Shown: piece by piece, positions 8,113 to 15,500 of the stretch
Numbering within the stretch: position 1 is the stretch's first letter
How the letters are laid out: the number at the start of each line of letters is the position of its first letter
Origin: Magnetococcales bacterium
GTDB lineage: Bacteria; Pseudomonadota; Magnetococcia; Magnetococcales; UBA8363
Direction of reading: 5' to 3'
DNA: 64,000 nucleotides
Assembly (NCBI GenBank): GCA_015228815.1
Contig: JADGCV010000013.1
Location: forward strand, 28,594-92,593
Made by a program: the position numbers and the translations under genes
The notes under the pieces: model-generated
What the model was told of the DNA's origin: nothing
The model's input: the letters and a program-made list of their open reading frames with translations, nothing else
The model's database searches: none

Positions 8113-9324
8113 TCAACGTGACGATCGACCTTCCATGTCGTGGGTTCCCGCGCGCACCTGTGCCGGCCAATGATCGGGATTGATGCCAAATTGGGCCAGA
8201 AAGGCGAAGGCCAGCCGTTCCAGGCCCAGACCGATGCAACCGGAGTGGGCCGGACTGCCATCGGCCAGTGAAATTTCGACGCCACGGCCAAAAAAGTCGA
8301 TATGATAATTGCGCGAGCCGATACTCAAGGTTTCATTCTTGAACGGCAGGAGTGCGCGGTATTCATATTTCAACTCGTAGATCTGTTGGAAACCCGATTG
8401 GCTGCCGAATTCCCGGATGAAGAACGGATCGTTGGCGTTTTCGAGGCGATAGGCCAGTCCAAGTTCCTGAAGAAACGCGCTTGTTTTTTGCCCGGCTCCG
8501 GTCAGCAGCTCTTTCACCTCCCGGCTGGAACCGACGAAAATCACCTCCCACATGGTAAAGTTCCATAACCGTTCCAGAGAGTGCATGTTGATGGATTCAT
8601 AACGGAAACAATTTCCATGAGCGGTGGCGATCATGGGTTTTTCTCCCAGGGTTCGACCCGAGAGCATTAAATAGAAGTTGTGACAGACCGTCGGCGAAAG
8701 AAGGTTTTGCACTCTGGAGAAGGAGCCATGCGGTTGAAACAGTGTATTCTCGGTGCAGCGGGTTTCGCGGGCGAATCGTTCGATGATGTCCAGGTCTTCC
8801 TTGAGATGGGCGACGAATCCCAACGAATGGGGAAAATTTTTGAAATAGTGAATTTTTTCCAGGAACCTCGCCGGGATCATGGCGGGAAAACGATACACCT
8901 GTCCGCCCACGGACATTCCCAGGGCGAACAATCGTTCCTCGAAGTACCGGCACAGAGAGGCAACCCTCGGTCCCAGGGAATACATTCCATCACCCGTTTG
9001 AAAAACGTGTCCGCCATCCATCAGTGCGCCCATGGGGTCCTGGGCATGACGAAGCGGCTGGTCCATTCGATCTTCAAGAATCTTGACCGGAGGTTCGCGG
9101 GTGGTCGTCACCAGGAGGGTCAGGGTTCGTTGCACCTTGTCCAGCAGGGACAGCCGTTCCTGGTCCTCGGGGGTCCGCCGCAGTCGGAAGAGCAGGGTGT
9201 CACCGTCATGCCAACGGACATGCGCCACCAGAGGATCCACATAGGCCAGTTTGGCGATGATCTCCTGTTTCAGGAATCGGGGGACCGTGATGGCGGGCTG
9301 AATGATACATGTCGGTTCGGACAT
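8113..9324 (-). CDS. Amino acid:[carrier protein] ligase, an atypical seryl-tRNA-synthetase-like enzyme
   Basis: This 403-residue protein resembles the catalytic core of class II synthetases that activate an amino acid and load it onto a carrier protein instead of tRNA. Motif 2 is visible as GNCFRYESI and motif 3 as GCIGLGLERLAFAF. Candidate zinc ligands are Cys214 (TVCHNFY), Glu260 (MWEV) and Cys363 (GCIG); their spacing (46 and 103 residues) is close to the Cys-Glu-Cys spacing recalled for the Bradyrhizobium enzyme. No tRNA-binding arm is evident, but there is an N-terminal extension of roughly 80 residues. The start has AAGGAG eight bases upstream, although it overlaps the HepT gene by 55 bases. 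The adjacent carrier protein supports the call; the amino acid and biological role are unknown. Confidence 0.85.
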   Translation of the reverse strand: MSEPTCIIQPAITVPRFLKQEIIAKLAYVDPLVAHVRWHDGDTLLFRLRRTPEDQERLSLLDKVQRTLTLLVTTTREPPVKILEDRMDQPLRHAQDPMGALMDGGHVFQTGDGMYSLGPRVASLCRYFEERLFALGMSVGGQVYRFPAMIPARFLEKIHYFKNFPHSLGFVAHLKEDLDIIERFARETRCTENTLFQPHGSFSRVQNLLSPTVCHNFYLMLSGRTLGEKPMIATAHGNCFRYESINMHSLERLWNFTMWEVIFVGSSREVKELLTGAGQKTSAFLQELGLAYRLENANDPFFIREFGSQSGFQQIYELKYEYRALLPFKNETLSIGSRNYHIDFFGRGVEISLADGSPAHSGCIGLGLERLAFAFLAQFGINPDHWPAQVRAGTHDMEGRSSR

Positions 9325-9749
9325 GGGGCTTCTCCTTGAGAATCTGTTTTCAGTAGGGTCCGGGCGTATCCAAGCAGGTCATCGAGATGGGTGGTGATGA
9401 TGGCGATGGTGATGGGGAGTTGCAGGGTCTGGTAGTCGTGTACCGCGATGTTGCGGAAACCCACCATGGGTTTGAGTTTCCCGGCCATTTCCCGGGTAAT
9501 CCATCCGCCTCTGGCCAGCAGTTCGAACACATCCCGCGCCCCCTGGGGAACGCCCAGCCGTTCCCGTCGTACCAAATGCTGTCCCAGGTCCAGGGCTGCC
9601 TCGCAGGCGCGTTGTATGTTCAGGATGGCGGCATCCTGGCGGGTGAAGTCGCTGGCGAAGGTTTCGGGATGTTTGGCATATTCCTCGCGGGCGCGGGCGA
9701 CCGCACGTTCGATGAGGGCGGCCTTGTTGATCAACACCTCATCGACCAT
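9270..9749 (-). CDS. HepT-like HEPN (DUF86) toxin of an MntA/HepT pair
   Basis: This 159-residue helical protein carries the HEPN RNase motif RxxxxHxY as RNIAVHDY (R99, H104, Y106). The LNIQRACEAALDLGQHL helix and the closing TTHLDDLLGYARTLL are typical of DUF86/HepT proteins, which cleave or modify RNA unless neutralised. Its ATG overlaps the end of the MntA gene by 11 bases, the usual order for this system, in which the nucleotidyltransferase inactivates the toxin by AMPylating it. The last 18 residues overlap the start of the ligase gene, suggesting that the original stop was lost and the tail is extra. Confidence 0.88.
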   Translation of the reverse strand: MVDEVLINKAALIERAVARAREEYAKHPETFASDFTRQDAAILNIQRACEAALDLGQHLVRRERLGVPQGARDVFELLARGGWITREMAGKLKPMVGFRNIAVHDYQTLQLPITIAIITTHLDDLLGYARTLLKTDSQGEAPCPNRHVSFSPPSRSPDS

Positions 9750-10134
9750 GGATGGTTCCTTCCCGTTGGATGATGGCCATGAGCGGGGCGCGGGCCTCGT
9801 CCAGGGCGGTTTTTTCGCTGAGAATGAAACTTTCGTAGAGGAGGGCGCGATGGTCTTTGGTCCAGATCCTCTGGCCGGTGGTGATGATGTGGTACTGCAT
9901 CACCGTGCTGGCGGCGCGCAGATCCAGAAGATCGACCGGACAGCCGGCAATGTCGGCCAGTTCGCCCGCCAGTCGCCACAGAATCACCGCATCGAGCTTG
10001 CCCATGACCAGTATCCCCAGGTCAAGGTCGCTCTCCGGACCGGCGTCGCCACGGATACGGCTGCCGAAGGCATACAGCGCCAGCAGTTCCGGAAGGCAAC
10101 TCCTCAGACATTCGATCAAGCGGGTCCAGTCCAT
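9739..10134 (-). CDS. MntA-type minimal nucleotidyltransferase antitoxin
   Basis: This 131-residue protein opens MDWTRLIECLRSCLPE and has the nucleotidyltransferase signature GSRIRGDAGPESDLDL, with G24-S25 and catalytic D36 and D38; a third carboxylate is probably D in VDLLDL. It is the antitoxin partner of the downstream HepT gene, which it overlaps by 11 bases. In characterised pairs MntA AMPylates HepT at the Tyr of the HEPN motif, and Tyr106 is present there. The start at 10134 is taken from the domain boundary; the ribosome-binding site is weak (AAGG 15 bases upstream). A longer frame to 10458 gives no recognisable sequence. Confidence 0.88.
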   Translation of the reverse strand: MDWTRLIECLRSCLPELLALYAFGSRIRGDAGPESDLDLGILVMGKLDAVILWRLAGELADIAGCPVDLLDLRAASTVMQYHIITTGQRIWTKDHRALLYESFILSEKTALDEARAPLMAIIQREGTIHGR

Positions 10135-10151
10135 GTTTCGGAAAAAGAAAC

Positions 10152-10210
10152 CTTGAAAGAAAAAAGGGGGACCGAAGGGATCGTTCCCAGGGTTGGTTTT
10201 GCCCGCAGGG
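10152..10210 (+). repeat. Diverged copy of an interspersed repeat
   Basis: The stretch begins GAAAGAAAAAAGGGGG and continues through GGGAT, TTCCCAGGGTT and GTTTTG. It lines up with the copies at 41332-41389 and 61310-61365, with several substitutions and a less perfect hairpin. It lies just upstream of mntA on the complementary strand. Confidence 0.55.
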
Positions 10211-10347
10211 CATCGTGGTTCATTGGTCGAACCGTGTTCCGGGCATGAAAAAATGGAACCAGGAACCACCATGGGCCGACGGGGTGATCCGTCGCAGGGA
10301 TGAATTTCAGGTTCGACCCTGATTCGGGCCGGCCCGGGCTTCTGGAC

Positions 10348-10396
10348 CAACCGCGGCTTTCTCGTGCGGAAACCGGACGAGAAAGCCCCTCGGTTG
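10348..10396. other. Long two-segment hairpin
   Basis: CAACCG (10348-10353) pairs with CGGTTG (10391-10396), and GGCTTTCTCGT (10355-10365) with ACGAGAAAGCC (10377-10387), around an 11-base loop. The stem is near-perfect apart from small bulges. No U-run follows on either side, so it is not a standard terminator. Its role is unknown. Confidence 0.75.
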
Positions 10397-10449
10397 CGAA
10401 ATCGCCGGCGGTTGACCCGGTTCATACCTTTCTGTTCGGTTCCTGGTCC

Positions 10450-10465
10450 ATGACTCATGAGTCAT
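10450..10465. promoter_or_regulatory. 16-base perfect palindrome, possible operator
   Basis: ATGACTCATGAGTCAT is its own reverse complement. It lies about 315 bases upstream of mntA and 270 bases upstream of the NUDIX gene. It could bind a dimeric regulator; this is inferred from symmetry alone. Confidence 0.4.
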
Positions 10466-10731
10466 TTGCTTCAAGGACGGTCCTTATGGAAAGATTGCAT
10501 TTTGCATGCCTGAAATGGTTTCCGCTCCGGGGCCATCGGTCGCGGTTTTGACGCGGCATGGGCGGCAAAGGTGTCCTGGGTGGGGGGAAGGGGTTGCCCT
10601 GTCGGGGGCAATGCATGGATCATGGGGAGGGCGCGTGTTCACGGGAACCCGGGATCCCTTCATGGCGAAAACAACGTCGCCGCTTCCGGACATCCCAGGC
10701 GCGGGGCGATGACAACAAAGGCGAGGTGGTC

Positions 10732-11328
10732 ATGGATGTCGAAATCAGCGAGACCCGGGAGGTCTATCGGGGGTTTTTTCGTCTTTTCAAAATATTCCTG
10801 CGTTATCGACGTTTCGACGGTCGCATGAGTCGGACCATCGCCCTGGAAGCGCTGGAACGGGGGGAGGGGGTGGCGGTCATTTTGTATGATCCGGTGCAGG
10901 ATTGTGTCGGTCTGGTGCGTCAGTTTCGGATCGGAGCGCATTTGCGCGAAAATAAGGGTTGGGTCCTTGAACTGGCGGCGGGATCCTGTCAGGGGGCGGA
11001 AGATGTCCGGGCGGTGGCGCTCAAGGAGGTCCGGGAGGAGACAGGATGGACCCCCTCGGTCATGGAACATGTCATGACCTTCTACATCAGTCCCAGTGGC
11101 ACCACGGAACGGATCCATCTGTTTCTCGGTATCTTCGACAGCCGCATCCCCCCTTCCGCCTCCGGAGTCCCCGAGGAGGAGGAGGACATCCAGACGGTCT
11201 GCGTCTCCTTTTCCGAGGTGATGGCCATGATGACCCGGGGAGAAATCAACGCCGCCTCGGTCATCCTCGGGATGCAATGGTTGCAGCTCCATCGTTCGGA
11301 ATTGCGGCAGCGGTTTGTCGATGGTTGA
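10732..11328 (+). CDS. NUDIX hydrolase, ADP-ribose pyrophosphatase type
   Basis: This 198-residue protein resembles NudF-like ADP-ribose pyrophosphatases, which hydrolyse ADP-ribose to AMP and ribose 5-phosphate. The core AVILYDPVQDCVGLVRQFRIGAH is followed by LELAAGSCQGAE and the NUDIX box, read as GSCQGAE-(7)-KEVREETGW. The usual first Arg of the box is Lys, while the metal-binding Glu residues are kept. The C-terminal half EEEEDIQTVCVSFSEVMAMM is also as expected. The start at 10732 follows AGGCGAGG. Confidence 0.88.
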   Translation: MDVEISETREVYRGFFRLFKIFLRYRRFDGRMSRTIALEALERGEGVAVILYDPVQDCVGLVRQFRIGAHLRENKGWVLELAAGSCQGAEDVRAVALKEVREETGWTPSVMEHVMTFYISPSGTTERIHLFLGIFDSRIPPSASGVPEEEEDIQTVCVSFSEVMAMMTRGEINAASVILGMQWLQLHRSELRQRFVDG

Positions 11329-11418
11329 GCCGGGGCCGGAAGGTTCACCTGGAGGAGCGGTCATGCATGGTTCGAGATATGTTTATGGTAGCAGGTTTGT
11401 GATTTATATGTTACAGTC

Positions 11419-11742
11419 ATGAATACGATTCGTCGCTACCGCACCGAGGACGGCCACGAAATTGTCACCGAGTGGCTGGCCCGGCTGAGAGACAGGCAAG
11501 CCAAGGCCAGAATTCATGCCCGCATTTTAAGATTGGCGGCAGGCAACTTCGGGGACTGCAAGCCGTTGCGGGATGGCGTGGCGGAGTTGCGGGTGGACTG
11601 TGGTCCTGGCTACCGGGTTTACTATGGGATGGTTGGCAAGACAATCGTATTGTTGTTGGGCGGAGGGGACAAACACTCCCAGGATGTGGATATTATTCAG
11701 GCCGTAGCCTGCCTGAAGGATTTCAAGCGGAGGCTGACATGA
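11419..11742 (+). CDS. RelE/ParE-superfamily (HigB-like) toxin
   Basis: This 107-residue basic protein belongs to the Gp49-like/HigB group of the RelE superfamily, which cleave mRNA or otherwise inhibit growth. Typical features are EWLARLRDRQAKARIHARILRL, LRDGVAELRVDCGPGYRVYYG and the IVLLLGGGDKHSQ strand with conserved Gly, Lys and His. The stop TGA overlaps the ATG of the next gene (ATGA), so toxin precedes antitoxin as in higBA. The upstream 90 bases are A+T-rich and probably hold the promoter, autorepressed by the antitoxin. Confidence 0.88.
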   Translation: MNTIRRYRTEDGHEIVTEWLARLRDRQAKARIHARILRLAAGNFGDCKPLRDGVAELRVDCGPGYRVYYGMVGKTIVLLLGGGDKHSQDVDIIQAVACLKDFKRRLT

Positions 11743-12089
11743 AGCATTTGGATCGGGCGAGCGTGTCTCATGACGAGTCCCTGGTACGGGAACTGCGTGA
11801 TGATCCGGAACTGGCAAAGGAATATCTACAGGCCGCCATGGAGGACGAGGAGGAACCGGCGGTGTTATTGTTGGCCTTGCGTCATGTGGCCGAGGCCTAT
11901 GGCATGCCCAGGGTGGCCGAACTGGCGGGAATCCAGCGCGAAAGCCTCTATCGGGCGTTGTCTCCGAGGGGCAATCCCACCTTGCGCACCCTGACGGCGG
12001 TTTTGAAGGCTGTCGGCTTGCGGTTGACCGTAACTCCGGGTCGCCATGGTCCTTTTCAAGCCTCTGTATCATCGGAATTCGGGCGGTGA
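11739..12089 (+). CDS. HigA-like helix-turn-helix antitoxin
   Basis: This 116-residue protein is the partner of the toxin just upstream, whose stop it overlaps by ATGA. Residues about 50-95 form a helix-turn-helix: LRHVAEAYGMPRVAELAGIQRESLYRALSPRGNPTLRTLTAVLKA. This is the pattern of addiction-module antidotes related to HigA. The N-terminal half ELRDDPELAKEYLQAAMED is the expected toxin-binding helix, and the last 20 residues are loosely conserved. It should repress its own operon. Confidence 0.88.
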   Translation: MKHLDRASVSHDESLVRELRDDPELAKEYLQAAMEDEEEPAVLLLALRHVAEAYGMPRVAELAGIQRESLYRALSPRGNPTLRTLTAVLKAVGLRLTVTPGRHGPFQASVSSEFGR

Positions 12090-12109
12090 ACCTTGGGCGG
12101 CTAAAAACT

Positions 12110-12199
12110 GTGCCTGAATCCTCTATTGCCGCCCTGCGGTGTTCCCCGGATGAATTCGTGCGAGAAATGAAGCTGGCGGCAGCGAGGTGTTTCCCTTGA
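12110..12199 (+). pseudogene. Truncated UPF0175-like antitoxin fragment
   Basis: From GTG 12110 a 29-codon frame reads VPESSIAALRCSPDEFVREM, then KLAAARCFP and a stop. The SPDEFxREMKLAAA part matches the N-terminal motif of UPF0175 antitoxins, but the following helix and the SxGKAAxLAG motif are missing. It is probably a fragment left when the gene was cut 40 bases before the MITE-like element; it may be chance. Confidence 0.4.
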
Positions 12200-12240
12200 C
12201 GGAGGAAAGCCTTTTCCGGGCGTTGGGATTGGGGGAACCA

Positions 12241-12480
12241 CCGCTCATGTTGCAAGCTGTGTGACGCTGCATAGAATCCCGAGGAATTCCAACGTCACTT
12301 TTTGAATTCTACATTGCCGCACCGATAATGGCATAGGTCTGCTCATCCCTCTTTGAAAAATCTGCGTCCATCTGCGAAATCCGCGGATTCACGACCTGTG
12401 CGATCCGCAGATTTCGCAGATTCGCGCAGATTCAAGACGAAGGATTCTATGCGGCGTCACACACTTTGCAACATGAGCGG
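12241..12480. mobile_element. MITE-like element with 39-base terminal inverted repeats
   Basis: CCGCTCATGTTGCAA plus 24 further bases at 12241-12279 is repeated in inverse orientation at 12442-12480 with three mismatches in 39. The 240-base unit has no open frame and encloses a second inverted repeat (12359-12432). This is the form expected of a non-autonomous miniature element. Flanking target duplications were not clear. Confidence 0.65.
12359..12432. repeat. Internal inverted repeat with ATCTGCG motifs
   Basis: The arms at 12359-12389 and 12402-12432 are 31 bases long and pair with five mismatches, containing repeated ATCTGCG units. The long hairpin would be stable. Similar ATCTGCG-rich intergenic repeats occur in other bacteria, as I recall. 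Confidence 0.7.
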
Positions 12481-12505
12481 GGGGAACATCGGCAATGAGC
12501 GAAGA

Positions 12506-15500
12506 TCAAAAGGCCGATGCGAAATCAAGACTGCTGCGGGTCAGGGTGACTGTGTTGTCCTGGATCGATACCGAAGCGATCAATCCGGGAAAATAATAGT
12601 CCAGACGTTGACTCAGGGGGATGAGAAGGCTCCCCTGTTGGCTCCGGTCGGACAGGGTGCTGGTGGCGCGGCTGGCGGAGGCGTCCAGATTGAGTGTGTT
12701 GTTGTATTGGCCGACGCGCGCGGCCAATGCGGCGTTGCCAAGGCTTTCGGTGAGGAAATGATTCGGTGGACGTGCCCCGCCACCCAGGAAAAAGGCGAGA
12801 AGATCGTTGCTGGCCAGGGCGTTGACCATGCTGTTGTAGGTGGAGATCAACGTCCCCATGCCAAAGGTCACGGTCGGGATATAATCGGATTCATCGACAA
12901 AGTCCACGTAGGAGGAGGCCGTGTCCAGGGACACGTCAAGCCCGCTCAAGACCGGTTTGATCCGCATCCGGACCCCCAGGACATAGCCCGAGGCGTAGGG
13001 GGCCAGGGCATCGAGCACCGTTTGCGCCAGGCTTCGGGTCGTGGTCGAAATGCGTGAATAAATAAGATCCACCAGCGCCACCTTGAGGGTGACGGTGATC
13101 TGACTGGCGGTGATCTGAATGTCGAACTTGTTGATGACCTCGCCCAGGGTGTGGGAAAAAGTACCTGCCTCGGTCAACTGTTGCGCCAGCTTGCCCAGGA
13201 CCATGCTTTCGAATTCCTCTTCCGAGACGATGATCTGTCCCCCAGCCTGCGCCGTGACCAGATGGTTGTAGATGCTGGCATAGGTGGTCCTCGATGAAGA
13301 AAGCAGGGTCGCCACATTGGGGGTCTCGGGGATCGATTCCACCGAAAACCCGACCACCGTGATCGAAAAGGTCTTGTCGAAGGTCAGACCTCCCTTGTCG
13401 GTTACCCGTACCCCCAGGTCGAAGATGCCATGGATCGGGGTCGTGGTCTCCACGACGAGCAACTGATCGCCAAGGATGGCGAAGCGACCGTTCAGGGTGT
13501 CCGGGAGGGAATAGGTGAACTGTTCGTTGCCATCGGGATCGGTGGTACTCAGGGTGCCGACCGCCGCATTGCTTGGTCGCGAAAGAAAGGGAAGGACATT
13601 GTTGCTCAGGGAAATGTTGGTCGGCGATTCGTTCAGGTCGTTGACGGTGATGGTCACGGTGGCCGAATAGGATCCAAGGGCGTCACTGTTGGAAATGAGG
13701 ACGCTGTAGCTCGACTTGGTTTCATGATCGAGGGTGGTTCCCGCCTTGATGTAGAGTTGCGTCCCCACGACCGTGAAGGAACCCTGATCCGCCCCGCCGG
13801 CGATGGCAAAGGTGTTGTTGCCGACCGCGGTCAACGTTCCGAGGCTTACGTCGCTGGCGGTGCTCGTGTTTTCATTGATCGATGTCTGCGCAACGGTGAT
13901 CGAGCGATCGATCGCCTGAAGGGTGACCGTCAGGGTCTTGGTGAGCGACAGGTTTCCCGTGTCGCTACAGGTGACCGCCACCGTGTAGGTGGGTTTGGCA
14001 TTCAGGTCGAGGACCGAGCCTGCCTTCAATTGCAGTTGGGCGCCGCTGATCTGGAAACTGGCGGCGTCCGTCCCCCCGGAAACGGTGCAGGTGTGGGTAT
14101 TGTTGGCGTCGGGATCGGTGACGGTCAGGGTGCCCGCGCTCATGGCGGCACTGGTATCGACATTGCTGTAGATGATGCCGGGGCTCAAGGTAATGTTGGT
14201 CGGGGCCTCGTTGACATCGTTGACGCTCAGGGTAAAACTCTTGGCGTAGGACAGGTTGCCCGAATCGGTGGCGGTGAGTTCCACGACAAGGCTTGGTGTC
14301 GTCATCGCCTCGAAGTTGAGCGTCGTTCCCCCCTTGATCTGAAGATTGCTGCCGCTGACAGTGAAATAATCCTTGTGGGTACCGCCGGTGACGCTGTAGG
14401 TCACCGAGTCGGAACTGTCGGGATCGATCACCCCCAGGGTGGCAAACGTGGTGGTGGCGCTGGCTCCGGTGTTTTCATCCACGGAAGAGGCCGACAACAA
14501 TACCGAGGTCGGGGCCTCGTTGACATTGTTGACCGCGATGGTGACATCCTTGGTATACGTCAGTCCGCCGCCGTCGGTGACTTTGATTTGCACCTGCAAC
14601 GCTGGCGTGGTCATCGCCTCGTAGTTCAGCGCCGTTCCCGCGACCAGTTGCAGGTTTTGACCACTGAGGGCAAAAAGTCCCTGGTCCGTTCCACCGACGA
14701 TGGCAAAGGTGTGGGTCGCGTTGGGACCGGTCTTGTCGGGATCGATTCCTGAAAGGGTCGCGATGGTCGCATTGCCGGTCGTGTTCGTGTTTTCGTTGAC
14801 CGAGGAGGCGGAGAGGGCGATGTCGGTGGGCGTTTCATTGACATCGGTCACCTGGACGGTGAACGGCTGGCTCGCGCCTTCCGCGGTCACCTGGACGCCA
14901 AGACTGGCCTTGCTCTCGTGATTCAGAGTCACACCCGATTTGATCCACAGTTCGTTGCTGTTCTGGATTTCGAAGGAGGTGCCGTCGCTCCCGCTACTGA
15001 CGCTGAAGACGGTCCCCGTCGCCTCGGGATCGCTGTAGGTCAGGGTGCCGACCTTGACGGGAGTCGTGGTATTTTCCGCCAGGGTCGCGGATGACAGGGA
15101 AATCGCCCCCGCCAGCAGGGTGAATCCCTGTTCGTAGACCCGTTTGACCGGCATCGTCCCGACCGACCAGAGATAACCGCCCGGATTCAGTTCGATGGAC
15201 GGCGTGACGGAACAGTTTCCCGTTCCCGCGGCGCATCCCGCCTGGGTCGGGGTGTAGATCTGGTTGTGGAAGGTTTGGGGAATGGCGTGGGTCGAGACGA
15301 TCTTCACCAGATACTGGGTGGCGTCGGCGACCGCGTTCCAGGTCAGGGTCGGGCTCCGGTCGTAGGTGTTGCCCGTGGGGGAGACGATGATGGTCCCCAC
15401 CACTTCGACGCTCAACGTGAAGGAAAGGCTTGACGAGACCGTTCCATTAAGGTTGGTCTCCGAGTTGTAGGCCTGCACCGTCCAGGATCCCGCCCCGGCG

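Larger units (their letters stand above)
10135..10731. other. Intergenic region upstream of MntA and of the NUDIX gene
   Basis: This 600-base stretch has no supported gene. It holds a diverged copy of an interspersed repeat (10152-10210), a long hairpin (10348-10396) and a 16-base perfect palindrome (10450-10465), each listed separately. The divergent promoters of mntA and the NUDIX gene should be here but no strong -35/-10 pair was seen. Confidence 0.6.
12090..12505. other. Intergenic region with an antitoxin remnant and a MITE-like element
   Basis: The region contains the UPF0175-like fragment (12110-12199) and the inverted-repeat element (12241-12480). Nothing else resembling a gene is seen. 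Confidence 0.7.

Noticed and set aside
13430..14752. Plus-strand frame within the surface-protein gene
   Set aside because: The repetitive coding sequence produces long open frames in other frames and strands.
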